Of a stretch of DNA of 17,630 nucleotides, positions 1-7,380 are shown piece after piece; positions within the stretch are counted from its first letter, which is position 1; each line of letters opens with the position of its first letter. The notes under the pieces were generated by a model. It was not told the DNA's origin and made no database searches. It saw only the letters and a program-made list of their open reading frames with translations. Both the position numbers and the translations under genes were made by a program. The DNA comes from an uncultured Lachnospiraceae bacterium (GTDB taxonomy: Bacteria > Bacillota > Clostridia > Lachnospirales > Lachnospiraceae): the NCBI GenBank assembly GCA_910588895.1, contig CAJUSS010000072.1, positions 832-18,461 on the forward strand. Reading direction: 5' to 3'.

Positions 1-297
1 ATGGTGGATTACTCCGGGAGAGGGCCCACAGAATCCTGCGTCTGTAAGCCGGATATCGTGGCGCCCGGCTCTAAGATCATCAGCTGCGGGGACCGGCAGT
101 GCAGGTACCAGATCAAGAGCGGGACCAGTATGAGCACGCCCCTGGTCTCCGGCGCGATCGCCTTGCTGCTGGAACGATATCCGGACATGACCAATGTGGA
201 TGTAAAGCTGCACATCCGGGAGCGGGCAGTGGACCTGGGCCTTCCTCACAACCAGCAGGGATGGGGGCTGCTGGATGTGGCCAGGTTATTGCAATGA
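1..297 (+). CDS. Subtilisin-like serine protease (S8 family), C-terminal fragment
   Basis: This is the last 98 residues of a subtilase; the rest lies before the window, so the ATG at base 1 is internal and not a start. The text SGRGPT near residues 5-10, the conserved PDIVAPG segment at 18-24, and GTSMSTP at 41-47 are hallmarks of the S8 family. Ser43 of this fragment is the catalytic serine. The helix after it (LVSGAIALLLERYP) and the closing GWGLLDVARLL are also typical. Subtilases hydrolyse peptide bonds with an Asp-His-Ser triad; the Asp and His parts are not visible here. Extracellular or envelope location is the usual case but cannot be judged without the N-terminus. A strong hairpin terminator follows 24 bases after the stop, so this gene ends its transcription unit. 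Confidence 0.9.
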   Translation: MVDYSGRGPTESCVCKPDIVAPGSKIISCGDRQCRYQIKSGTSMSTPLVSGAIALLLERYPDMTNVDVKLHIRERAVDLGLPHNQQGWGLLDVARLLQ

Positions 298-320
298 AGA
301 TCCACAAAAAAGCAGCAGAG

Positions 321-368
321 AGCAGAACAGGTTGATCAAGTGACCATATTTGATCTGTTCTGCTTTTT
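321..368 (+). terminator. Rho-independent terminator after the S8 protease
   Basis: A perfect 10-bp stem, AGCAGAACAG (321-330) with CTGTTCTGCT (355-364), is extended inside by ATCAA (335-339) pairing with TTGAT (350-354). It runs directly into five T bases (364-368). Six A bases at 306-311 precede it, so it could also act on transcripts from the other strand. Confidence 0.85.
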
Positions 369-589
369 CCATCAGATCGGTCGACGCATCTTCCGGACCG
401 TTCAGCTATCTGGAAAGAGGGGGATAGGTCATGGGGAGTGATCTGACGGTAAAAGATACAGGATGAGATCATATGATCTGGATGCGATCCATCACCATAC
501 GGCTGCGGAGGTGACCGTAGGGCGTGGGGATCATAGAATGTAAGTTATTACCAGACTATTACGATGAAGATAAAAAATGATCGCCGTCA
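369..589. other. Intergenic stretch without a recognisable gene
   Basis: Between the protease terminator and the MBOAT promoter I see no reading frame with a good ribosome binding site on either strand. The only structure is an imperfect hairpin near 488-532, with GATCC/GGATC at the base and TACGG/CCGTA near the loop. It has no T run and I assign it no function. Confidence 0.5.
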
Positions 590-618
590 TTGTCAAACGA
601 AAGGCAGTAGTTTATAAT
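590..618 (+). promoter_or_regulatory. Sigma-A promoter of the MBOAT/AlgX-like operon
   Basis: The -35 box is TTGTCA (590-595), the spacer is exactly 17 bases, and the -10 box is a perfect TATAAT (613-618). Transcription would begin near 625 and give a leader of about 75 bases. The -10 box overlaps an upstream in-frame ATG at 617, which rules that ATG out as the start of the MBOAT gene. Confidence 0.85.
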
Positions 619-700
619 GGTTAGAAAGCAGGCACCAGATGGGGATCTCTGGGACCTTTTAGCCTGCTATAGCCGTTACAAACTGAAAGGGGACTGCGGT

Positions 701-2179
701 ATGCTGTTCAGCTCACTGGTATTTGTCTGGTATTTTCTCCCCACTGTATTCCTGCTCTACCACCTGCTCCCGTGGAAGAAGGGGAAGAACCTGGTCCTTT
801 TGCTGGCCAGCCTGTTTTTCTATGCCTGGGGTGAACCGAAGTTCATCCTCCTCATGCTGGCGTCGATCGGGATAAACTTCTTTTTTGGCCTGGCGCTGGC
901 GAGAGTGGAGGGGAAGGGAGGAAGGAGGCTCCTCCTTTTTTGCTGCCTGGCGGCAGATCTTGGGCTTTTGGGGTACTTTAAATATTTTAATTTCCTCGTA
1001 CAGATCCTCAACCTGCTCCTGGGCGGGGAGCGGATCGGACTGCGGCAGATCGTCCTGCCGATCGGGATCTCCTTCTACACCTTCCAGGCCCTTTCCTATG
1101 TGATCGATGTCTACAGGAGAGATATCCCGGTCCAGAAAAACCCCTTTTATCTGGCCCTCTACATCTCCTTTTTCCCGCAGCTGATCGCGGGACCGATCGT
1201 GAAATACCATGACATCGAAGGGCAGATCGCTGCCCGCAAGAACAGCCTGCAGCTCCAGGCTTACGGGATCAAGCGCTTTTCCTATGGTCTGGGAAAAAAG
1301 GTGATCCTGGCCAATACCTTTGCCCAGGCCGCCGACCAGATCTTTGCTCTGCCTGCGGCAGAGCTGGGGACGGCGATCAGCTGGTTCGGGGTCCTGGTCT
1401 ATACCCTTCAGATCTACTTTGATTTTTCTGGCTATTCGGATATGGCGATCGGGCTGGGGAAGATGTTCGGGTTCCATTTTATGGAGAATTTTAACTATCC
1501 TTACCTTTCCAGATCTGTGTCGGAGTTCTGGCGCAGATGGCATATCTCCCTCTCTACCTGGTTCAAGCAGTATCTGTATATCCCCCTGGGAGGGAACCGG
1601 AAGGGGCAAAAAAGGACCTGTCTCAACCTGTTCATCGTTTTCTGTGCTACGGGTCTGTGGCATGGAGCCAGCATCACCTTTGTGCTGTGGGGCGTCTATT
1701 ACGGGATCCTCCTGATCGGGGAGAAGGTGGCCCGGCAGGGGCTGCAAAACGATCGTCAAAAGAGCCTGCCGGCAGGACTGCAAAATGACCGACAGAAGGA
1801 CCGGCATGGGGGATGGAAGAGCAGGATCATAAGCGGGCTCAGCCATGTCTATACCATGCTGGCGGTGATGTTCGGCTGGATGCTGTTCAGAGCGGAGCAT
1901 TTAGGGACAGCAAAGGAGCTGTTCAAAGCCATGGTCACCTGGAGGGAGGGGCTGTATCCGATCCGCATGTACGGCGATCTGCGGCTGTTCTTCTGGATGG
2001 CGGTGGGGATCTGTCTGTGCGGTCCTGTGCAGCAGCTCTTTCCGGCCTGGAAGAAAAGGCTGTACCGGGAGGAGGAGACCGACCTTTTGGATGTGGCGGT
2101 GATGGCGGCGGTGACGGCCTATTCCATCATGCTGCTGGTGAGCAACACCTATAATCCATTTATCTATTTCCGATTTTGA
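701..2179 (+). CDS. MBOAT family O-acyltransferase (AlgI/DltB-like)
   Basis: A 492-residue polytopic membrane acyltransferase. MBOAT proteins of this branch move an acyl group (usually acetyl) across the membrane to a periplasmic or cell-surface polymer, working with an SGNH partner. The start at 701 gives the typical opening MLFSSLVF and has AAGGGG (687-692) eight bases upstream; an in-frame ATG at 617 lies inside the promoter. The block EFWRRWHISLSTWF contains His281, and LWHGAS contains His321, which lines up with the catalytic histidine of AlgI. The AGPIVKY and DFSGYSDMAIG segments are also family hallmarks, and the length is normal. A loop at about 347-366 carries a duplicated GLQNDRQK segment. 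The SGNH gene 86 bases downstream is the expected partner. The substrate (exopolysaccharide, teichoic acid or peptidoglycan) cannot be read from the sequence; no alginate genes are nearby. Confidence 0.92.
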   Translation: MLFSSLVFVWYFLPTVFLLYHLLPWKKGKNLVLLLASLFFYAWGEPKFILLMLASIGINFFFGLALARVEGKGGRRLLLFCCLAADLGLLGYFKYFNFLVQILNLLLGGERIGLRQIVLPIGISFYTFQALSYVIDVYRRDIPVQKNPFYLALYISFFPQLIAGPIVKYHDIEGQIAARKNSLQLQAYGIKRFSYGLGKKVILANTFAQAADQIFALPAAELGTAISWFGVLVYTLQIYFDFSGYSDMAIGLGKMFGFHFMENFNYPYLSRSVSEFWRRWHISLSTWFKQYLYIPLGGNRKGQKRTCLNLFIVFCATGLWHGASITFVLWGVYYGILLIGEKVARQGLQNDRQKSLPAGLQNDRQKDRHGGWKSRIISGLSHVYTMLAVMFGWMLFRAEHLGTAKELFKAMVTWREGLYPIRMYGDLRLFFWMAVGICLCGPVQQLFPAWKKRLYREEETDLLDVAVMAAVTAYSIMLLVSNTYNPFIYFRF

Positions 2180-2265
2180 GCGGGGCGGTTTAAGATATGC
2201 AGTTTAAGGAAGCGGTGATGTAAGACCGAGATCCGGCCCCATAAAAAGCGTCGAAAGGGATGGCG

Positions 2266-3372
2266 ATGAAGATGAAAAAGTGGATGATCTTATCCTTCTG
2301 GGCTATTTTGATAGTCCCTAACCTGCTGTGGCCCCTTTTGTCCTCCCGCCTGACGGCAGAGGGAGAAAATGCGGAAAAGCGGGAATTGGCCCCGTTCCCC
2401 CGGCTGGACGGAGAAAACCTCCAGGGCTATCCGGCGGCGGTGGAGGCCTACATCAATGACCATGCGGCTTTCCGCGAGCAGCTCCTGAGCCTGAACGCAG
2501 GGATCAACCTGACCCTTTTCCAGTCTGTAGATAACCCGGAGGTGATCTTGGGGAAGGAGGGCTGGTATTTTTACAATGGAGGCACCAGCGTGGCGGACTA
2601 TCGCGGCCAGGACCTTTACAGCGAGGAAGAGCTGGCGCTGATCGGGGCGAAGCTGGAAGCTGTCCGGCAGTATCACGTGGACCAGGGGACTACCTTCGTG
2701 GTGCTCTTAGCGCCCAACAAGGAAAGCATCTACGGCGACTATATGCCGGAATGGTACACAAAGCTCTCGGATACCACCCGGTACGACCAGGTGGAGCAGT
2801 ACCTGCGAGAACGGACCAGCATCCCTGTGGTCGCTCCAAAAACCTATTTTCTGGAAGAACGGGATCTGGAATGGTATTTTAAGACGGACACTCACTGGAA
2901 TGAAGCCGGCGCTTTCGTAGCCGGGCAGATGCTGATCGACGCGGCAGGCGGACAAGCCGTGACCGTAGATGACGTGATCATCCCCTATGCTCAGCGGGAC
3001 CGGGGGGACCTGGCCATGCTCTTCCATATGCCGGAGTCCTTCCTGGACGATCAGTTCTGCGTGGTCCATGGCTACTATGATGATGTGGCCGTAGAGTCTG
3101 CCGACCCGCGGGGGGACGGATCGGTCCTGCGATACCAGGCTCCCGGTGCTCCAGATCCACGCCGCCTGGCTTTCTACGGCGACTCCTTTGTCCCCGTCAT
3201 GCTCAGCAAGATCACCCGGTATTTTCGGAATGTGGATTTCTACCATTGGCAGAGCTTCGACCACGCCTATCTGGAGCAGGACCCGCCAGACATCCTGGTC
3301 TATGAAGTCGTAGAACGGGAGCTTGGGAGGATCTTGGAGGACGCGGACAAGCTGATGCCAAAGCAGCTTTAG
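2266..3372 (+). CDS. Membrane-anchored SGNH/AlgX-AlgJ-like acetyltransferase (DHHW-type)
   Basis: A 368-residue protein with one N-terminal hydrophobic segment (about residues 5-25) that acts as a signal anchor, followed by an extracytoplasmic domain. The chosen ATG at 2266 has AAAGGG (2254-2259) six bases upstream; the ATG at 2260 would almost touch that site. Key motifs are GWYFYNGG, LLAPNKESIYGDYMP, DTHWNEAGA with Asp208 and His210, and YGDSF with Ser307. In AlgX and AlgJ the equivalent Asp, His and Ser form the SGNH triad that accepts an acetyl group from the MBOAT partner and passes it to the polymer. All three residues are present, so it is probably active. It lies in one operon with the MBOAT gene. 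No rho-independent terminator with a T run follows; a large hairpin sits at 3423-3474. Confidence 0.85.
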   Translation: MKMKKWMILSFWAILIVPNLLWPLLSSRLTAEGENAEKRELAPFPRLDGENLQGYPAAVEAYINDHAAFREQLLSLNAGINLTLFQSVDNPEVILGKEGWYFYNGGTSVADYRGQDLYSEEELALIGAKLEAVRQYHVDQGTTFVVLLAPNKESIYGDYMPEWYTKLSDTTRYDQVEQYLRERTSIPVVAPKTYFLEERDLEWYFKTDTHWNEAGAFVAGQMLIDAAGGQAVTVDDVIIPYAQRDRGDLAMLFHMPESFLDDQFCVVHGYYDDVAVESADPRGDGSVLRYQAPGAPDPRRLAFYGDSFVPVMLSKITRYFRNVDFYHWQSFDHAYLEQDPPDILVYEVVERELGRILEDADKLMPKQL

Positions 3373-3422
3373 TCGGCTGGCCTTTTGCTCTATCGCATGC
3401 CAGCTGCCCAGCTCAGGAGGCC

Positions 3423-3474
3423 CGGTCATGCGCCTGCACCTATAAACGATCGGCGTAGGTGTGGCTAATGACCG
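3423..3474. repeat. Large imperfect inverted repeat downstream of the AlgX-like gene
   Basis: Three paired blocks lie in order: CGGTCAT (3423-3429) with ATGACCG (3468-3474), GCC (3432-3434) with GGC (3463-3465), and CACCTA (3437-3442) with TAGGTG (3456-3461), around a 13-base loop. No T run follows, so it is not a standard terminator. It could stabilise the 3' end of the upstream mRNA or mark a mobile repeat; one copy is seen in this window. Confidence 0.55.
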
Positions 3475-3504
3475 TAAAAGTCGAGAAATGTAAGAAATTC
3501 CGGC

Positions 3505-3533
3505 TTGTCTTTTTCAGCCTGTCATATTATACT
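3505..3533 (+). promoter_or_regulatory. Sigma-A promoter for the CmpB-like membrane protein
   Basis: TTGTCT (3505-3510), a 17-base spacer and TATACT (3528-3533). The predicted start of transcription is near 3540, about 85 bases before the ATG at 3627. Confidence 0.75.
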
Positions 3534-3626
3534 GTATTCGTTAAAAAGTCGTTATAAGCAGTAAAGAGGCTGCTGACAGCAGAAAATGGAGCGACGAAGG
3601 ACAGTTTTAGAGAGGAGTCACAGCTC

Positions 3627-4187
3627 ATGGATATGAACATCTATCATATGATCAATTGGTTTTTCATGTTTAGTTTTTTCGGGTATCTATTAGAATGTAT
3701 CGTGCTCACCTATGAATACAGGACCCCGGTGGTCAACCGGGGCTTTGGCCATGGCCCCTTCTGTATCATCTACGGGTTCGGCGCGCTGGGGGCCTGCTTA
3801 TTCCTGCAGCCATTTGCGTCCCAGACGATCAAGCTTTATTTTGCCACATCCATCATGGCGACCACCATGGAATTGGTGACGGCCCATCTGATGATCCGGT
3901 TCTTTGGATCTTTTTGGTGGGATTATAGTCATAAATGGATGAACTATAAGGGGATCATCTGCTTCCAGAGCTCTGTGGCATGGGGATTTTTGGGCATCTT
4001 TTTCTTCCGCTTCCTCAATGGCTTTGTACACCGCATGGTGGGCTACATATCCGGCAGCTTTGAAAAATGGACGGCTCTGTGCCTTTTGGCATTTTATTTT
4101 TGTGATTTTGTCTACAGCTTCCGCGCCCAGCTCCACAAGGACAGCGACAGTGATGAGCCGGTGCTGGGGAGGCTGAAGATCTATTGA
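3627..4187 (+). CDS. Putative ABC transporter permease family (CmpB-like, PF06541)
   Basis: A 186-residue membrane protein with about five transmembrane segments (roughly residues 9-29, 44-62, 68-90, 110-133 and 147-167). The conserved text GHGPFCIIYGFGALG and the block WWDYSHKWMNYKGIICFQSS, with an aromatic-rich DYS motif, match the family annotated as putative ABC-transporter type IV / CmpB. The annotation is by similarity only: no ATPase gene is nearby and the real function is unknown. AGGAG (3613-3617) lies nine bases before the ATG and the gene has its own promoter. A small GATCTG/CAGATC hairpin (4186-4201) starts at the stop codon, but no T run follows, so read-through toward the Maf gene is possible. 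Confidence 0.8.
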   Translation: MDMNIYHMINWFFMFSFFGYLLECIVLTYEYRTPVVNRGFGHGPFCIIYGFGALGACLFLQPFASQTIKLYFATSIMATTMELVTAHLMIRFFGSFWWDYSHKWMNYKGIICFQSSVAWGFLGIFFFRFLNGFVHRMVGYISGSFEKWTALCLLAFYFCDFVYSFRAQLHKDSDSDEPVLGRLKIY

Positions 4188-4225
4188 TCTGCGGTCAGAT
4201 CGGATAAAAAGCCGGATGGTCTTGC

Positions 4226-4241
4226 GCTCCGCGGCCGGAGC
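4226..4241. repeat. GC-rich hairpin between the CmpB-like gene and maf
   Basis: GCTCCG (4226-4231) and CGGAGC (4236-4241) form a 6-bp stem around the loop CGGC. With the GATCTG/CAGATC hairpin at 4186-4201 it is the only structure in the 109-base gap. No T run follows, and I see no promoter for maf in the gap. Confidence 0.4.
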
Positions 4242-4296
4242 AAAGGCGTGGTGTCAGCGCAGGGGACATGTTGTATCGAGATAGGAGCAGAGCGGG

Positions 4297-4887
4297 ATGG
4301 GACAGCAGTTCGTATTGGCTTCGGCGTCTCCCAGGAGGAGACAGCTGCTGGAGCAGATCGGGATCGAGGCGAAGATCGTGCCCAGCAGCATCGAGGAAAG
4401 AGCAGAGGGTCTGGGGCCGGAGGAGATGGTGATGGAGCTCTCCCGGCAGAAGGCGGAGGATGTGGCGGCAAAGATCGGCGAGGATGCGGCTGTGATCGGG
4501 GCGGATACGGTGGTGGCCATCAAGGGAAGGATCTTAGGCAAGCCGTCGGATCCGCAGGGAGCGGCAGAGATGCTCTCCCTCCTCCAGGGCGAGGTGCATC
4601 AGGTGTACACAGGCGTCACGATCGTCCCTCCCGGACCAGACCGGGGGCGCGTCACCTTTTTTGAGCAGACCGACGTGTCCGTCTATCCCATGACAGAGGC
4701 AGAGATCTTAGCCTATGTGGAGAGCGGGGAGCCTATGGATAAGGCCGGCGCCTACGGGATCCAGGGAAGGTTCGCGGCGCATATCCGAGGCATCCGGGGA
4801 GACTATAATAATGTGGTCGGCCTGCCGGTGGGCAGATTGTATCAGGATTTAAAGGCCATGGGCCTGTACGAGGAGGGAAAAGGATGA
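4297..4887 (+). CDS. maf: Maf family nucleotide pyrophosphatase
   Basis: A 196-residue cytoplasmic Maf/YhdE-type enzyme, a house-cleaning pyrophosphatase that hydrolyses non-canonical or selected nucleoside triphosphates (dTTP, UTP, m5UTP or related, depending on subtype) to monophosphate and pyrophosphate. The N-terminal signature is LASASPRRRQLL (residues 7-18), followed by GADTVV with Asp70, the ILGKPSDPQGAAEML block, and DKAGAYGIQG near the C-terminus; all are canonical. Length is normal for the family. AGGAG (4283-4287) lies nine bases before the ATG. The stop codon overlaps the start of the next gene in an ATGA arrangement, so translation of the two is probably coupled. The dTTP/UTP subtype is likely but not proven from sequence. 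Confidence 0.93.
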   Translation: MGQQFVLASASPRRRQLLEQIGIEAKIVPSSIEERAEGLGPEEMVMELSRQKAEDVAAKIGEDAAVIGADTVVAIKGRILGKPSDPQGAAEMLSLLQGEVHQVYTGVTIVPPGPDRGRVTFFEQTDVSVYPMTEAEILAYVESGEPMDKAGAYGIQGRFAAHIRGIRGDYNNVVGLPVGRLYQDLKAMGLYEEGKG

Positions 4888-5666
4888 TCAGACTGATCGC
4901 ATCAGACATTGACGGGACCTTAGTGCGGGACGGGGAAAACGAGCTGGATCCAAGGTATCTTGACCAGATCCTCCGCCTGCGGGAAAAAGGCTTTCAGTTT
5001 GTGGCGGCCAGCGGGCGGCAATGGCACAGTATCGAGCGGATCTTCGACCCCATCAAGGAGAAGATCTTTTACGTTTCGGATAACGGAGCCTATGTGGGCT
5101 GCTATGGCCGCCAGCTTTTTGTGACCCCGATCGACCGGCAGCTGATCCTGGATATGATCCGTGATGTGCGGTCCTGTCCGGGTTTAGACATCGCTCTCAG
5201 CGGTCCGGACGTGGTCTATCTGGAGACAAAGGACCAGAAGTTCGTCAACTGGCTGGTGGAGAGTTATCGATTTGAGGTGAGCTGCGTGCCGGATCTGACC
5301 AAGGTGGAGGATCAGTTCATCAAGTTCTCTGTCTACAAGGAGCATGATGTGGAGAGCGCAGCCAGGCATATATATGAAAGATATAAGGACAAGCTGAAGA
5401 TCACGATCTCCGGGGATATGTGGATGGACTGCATGGAGAAGAGCGTGAGCAAGGGCGCGGCCCTCCAGCAGATCCAGGAGAGCTTAGGGATAGGGCCGGA
5501 GGAGACCATGGCCTTTGGAGACCAGCAGAACGACTTGGAGATGCTGGAGCGCGCCTATTACAGCTATGCGGTAGGAAATGCAAGGCCGGAGGTAAAAGCA
5601 GCGGCCCGTTTCCAGGCGGATCTAAATGTCAACCATGGCGTGCTGAAGGTACTGCAGCTTTTATGA
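4884..5666 (+). CDS. Cof-type HAD-IIB family phosphatase
   Basis: A 260-residue cytoplasmic haloacid dehalogenase-like hydrolase. Motif I is IASDIDGTLV with nucleophile Asp8 and acid/base Asp10; motif II is VAASGRQ with Ser43; motif III is Lys190 in SKGAALQ; motif IV is FGDQQNDLEML with Asp213 and Asp217. The long region between motifs II and III is the C2B cap of the Cof subgroup, which usually dephosphorylates sugar phosphates, FMN, PLP or similar small metabolites. The substrate cannot be read from the sequence. Its ATG lies inside the maf stop (ATGA), which implies coupled expression. All catalytic residues are present and the length is normal. Confidence 0.92.
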   Translation: MIRLIASDIDGTLVRDGENELDPRYLDQILRLREKGFQFVAASGRQWHSIERIFDPIKEKIFYVSDNGAYVGCYGRQLFVTPIDRQLILDMIRDVRSCPGLDIALSGPDVVYLETKDQKFVNWLVESYRFEVSCVPDLTKVEDQFIKFSVYKEHDVESAARHIYERYKDKLKITISGDMWMDCMEKSVSKGAALQQIQESLGIGPEETMAFGDQQNDLEMLERAYYSYAVGNARPEVKAAARFQADLNVNHGVLKVLQLL

Positions 5667-5758
5667 TGAGGTGACGTGTGGGCCTGGCAGGACAGAACTC
5701 TGGACCGTCCGTGCAGAAAAGCTTCTGGATGGCCGGCCTATAAAGGACAGGGTATAGG

Positions 5759-6742
5759 ATGGAGAGATCATATGGATGCCGGCCCGGTCTGTTCCTGTGC
5801 CTTCTTCTCATGGCCCTCGGCCTGACGGTGGGCTGTGAGCGGAGCGCACCGGCCGGGGCAGAAGAGGGGCTGGAGCTGGATTTTGAACGGGCAGAACTGA
5901 TGCTCCTTGTGGCTACGGAGCGGAACCGGTACGAACAGGTTTATACAGATCAGATATGGGATGTGGTGGTGTCGGGGAACGGGACCACCTTTCAGGATCA
6001 TCTGCTAGATCAGATCCAGCTCTTTGCCATCGACATCCAGGTGATCGTCGCCATGGCCCAGGATCGGCAGATCACACTGGACAACAGCGAAAAGGAGTTG
6101 CTGCGCAGACTCTCCCAGGACTATTACAGCCGCCTCTCCGATGGGGATAAGGCCTATACAGGAGCCGACGAAGAGGATGTGCAGGGGATGTACGAGGATT
6201 ATCACCTGGCCTGCAAGACCGTGAAGGCGCTGACGGAGGATGCGGGGCTGGAGATCAGCGACAGCGATGCGAAGGTGATCGATATCCAGCAGATCGTCCT
6301 GCAGGATGAGGATACCGCCCGGTCTGTGCTGGAGCAGGTCCGGGAGGAGGGGGCGGATTTTTCCCTTATCGCCCAGGCCAACAGCACTGCGGGGGAGATC
6401 GACCGGCAGCTGGAACGAGGGACGGAGCGCTCCAGGGTGGAGGAGGAGGCCTTCCTGCTGTCCACTGGCGAGATCAGTCCGGTGATCGAGGAGAATGGAC
6501 GGTATCACATCATAAAATGTGTCAGCGACTATGACCAGGAGGCTACCATAAAGCGAAAGGAAGAGCTTACCCGCATCCGCAAGGATGCTGTCCTTAGAGA
6601 GGCCTATGATGCGTTCCTGGAAGAGCATCCCCTGACCATGTCAGATGAGATCTGGCTGGGGATCAGCTGTAAGACCAGGGAAGATACCACGACCACAGAG
6701 TTTTTTGAACTGTATAGAGAATATTTCCCGGATCAAAGGTGA
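5759..6742 (+). CDS. Parvulin-like (PpiC/PrsA-type) lipoprotein, divergent
   Basis: A 327-residue protein with a lipoprotein signal: a hydrophobic stretch at about residues 10-24 and the lipobox TVGC with Cys26 as the lipidation site, so it is probably anchored outside the membrane. Residues 30-165 are helical and resemble the chaperone part of PrsA/SurA proteins. Residues 175-260 resemble the parvulin prolyl isomerase domain: DEDTARSVLEQV, then GADFSLIAQANS, LLSTGEISPVIE and GRYHIIK. The first parvulin histidine (HIL in PrsA) is replaced by Gln in IQQIVL, and the usual glycine-rich GG-LG turn is not recognisable, so isomerase activity is doubtful. In PrsA proteins such domains aid folding of secreted proteins. 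CAGGG (5748-5752) or AAAGGA (5742-5747) can serve as ribosome binding site. It lies 92 bases after the HAD gene. Confidence 0.78.
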   Translation: MERSYGCRPGLFLCLLLMALGLTVGCERSAPAGAEEGLELDFERAELMLLVATERNRYEQVYTDQIWDVVVSGNGTTFQDHLLDQIQLFAIDIQVIVAMAQDRQITLDNSEKELLRRLSQDYYSRLSDGDKAYTGADEEDVQGMYEDYHLACKTVKALTEDAGLEISDSDAKVIDIQQIVLQDEDTARSVLEQVREEGADFSLIAQANSTAGEIDRQLERGTERSRVEEEAFLLSTGEISPVIEENGRYHIIKCVSDYDQEATIKRKEELTRIRKDAVLREAYDAFLEEHPLTMSDEIWLGISCKTREDTTTTEFFELYREYFPDQR

Positions 6743-6780
6743 GCTTTACGGCAAGGACAGGACCGGCAGGAGGCTGAGGC

Positions 6781-7281
6781 ATGATAGCATTGCAGATCGA
6801 AGATACAAAGCTGTTCACACGAAAGTTATTTTTAGAGACCGATCTTGACACCTTCCTGCTGAAGGAGGCGGAGGTGGTCACCTTCAACCGCTTCACGATC
6901 GACGGTCATATCCGCCGGGGCTTTTTCGCAGAGGAAGAGCTGGAGCAGAGGAAGCTCGGAGAGTTTTCTAACTGGAAGATGCTCCGCCCCTACTGTTTTT
7001 CCCTGATCAAAGGCAGGAGGCTTCCGGAAAGCTTCCAGATCGTGCTGATGGCAGAGCCGGAGCGCGCAGCCGCATTTTTAAACGACAGCCAGATCCATTC
7101 CATCCAGCCCGACCAGATCGGGGGACTGTATCTCCATATCCGGTATGAAGAAGGGAGACTCTCCTGCGTGACAGGGACATCCCTTGTGGTTTTTTCATTG
7201 GATAAGACGGTGGAGAACGAGTGGGATGGTTATGTGGAGCGCTTTTTAAAGGAAAACGGGATAGCCGTTTCGCAAAACTGA
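6781..7281 (+). CDS. DUF5721-like protein of unknown function
   Basis: A 166-residue soluble protein without signal peptide or membrane segment. The opening (MIALQIEDTKLFTRKLFLE) and the text VVTFNRFTIDGHI resemble what I remember of DUF5721 proteins, which are common in Lachnospiraceae; the match is from memory and no function is known. It is rich in acidic and aromatic residues, with a C-terminal half (LYLHIRYEEGRLSCVTG, LVVFSLDKTVENEWD) that looks like a beta-rich domain. A full AGGAGG (6768-6773) lies seven bases before the ATG. It follows the parvulin-like lipoprotein gene by 38 bases and is probably co-transcribed with it. The 3' side has a GGTCCG/CGGACC hairpin. Confidence 0.75.
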   Translation: MIALQIEDTKLFTRKLFLETDLDTFLLKEAEVVTFNRFTIDGHIRRGFFAEEELEQRKLGEFSNWKMLRPYCFSLIKGRRLPESFQIVLMAEPERAAAFLNDSQIHSIQPDQIGGLYLHIRYEEGRLSCVTGTSLVVFSLDKTVENEWDGYVERFLKENGIAVSQN

Positions 7282-7301
7282 TCGTTTTTTATACATAAGC
7301 C

Positions 7302-7320
7302 GGTCCGGCAGCGGACCTTT
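7302..7320 (+). terminator. Weak hairpin terminator after the DUF5721-like gene
   Basis: GGTCCG (7302-7307) and CGGACC (7312-7317) form a 6-bp stem with loop GCAG, followed by only three T bases. It lies 20 bases after the stop and just before the htpG control region, so partial termination is plausible. Confidence 0.45.
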
Positions 7321-7346
7321 CGCCTGATCTATAGATACTGACCTTA

Positions 7347-7373
7347 TTAGCACTCAATTAAAATGAGTGCTGA
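7347..7373 (+). promoter_or_regulatory. CIRCE element (HrcA operator) of htpG
   Basis: TTAGCACTC (7347-7355), nine bases, then GAGTGCTGA (7365-7373). This matches the CIRCE consensus TTAGCACTC-N9-GAGTGCTAA except for one base in the right arm. HrcA represses class I heat-shock genes through this site. It ends seven bases before the -35 box of the visible promoter. Confidence 0.93.
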
Positions 7374-7380
7374 TTTTGTA

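Noticed and set aside
617..700. In-frame ATG at 617 as the MBOAT start
   Set aside because: It overlaps the TATAAT -10 box, so it would not be in the mRNA. The ATG at 701 has a good ribosome site and the family-typical N-terminus.
713..1900. Long reverse-strand open frame of 395 codons opposite the MBOAT gene
   Set aside because: It is a shadow of the GC-rich codon pattern; no ribosome site or recognisable domain, and the plus-strand gene is certain.
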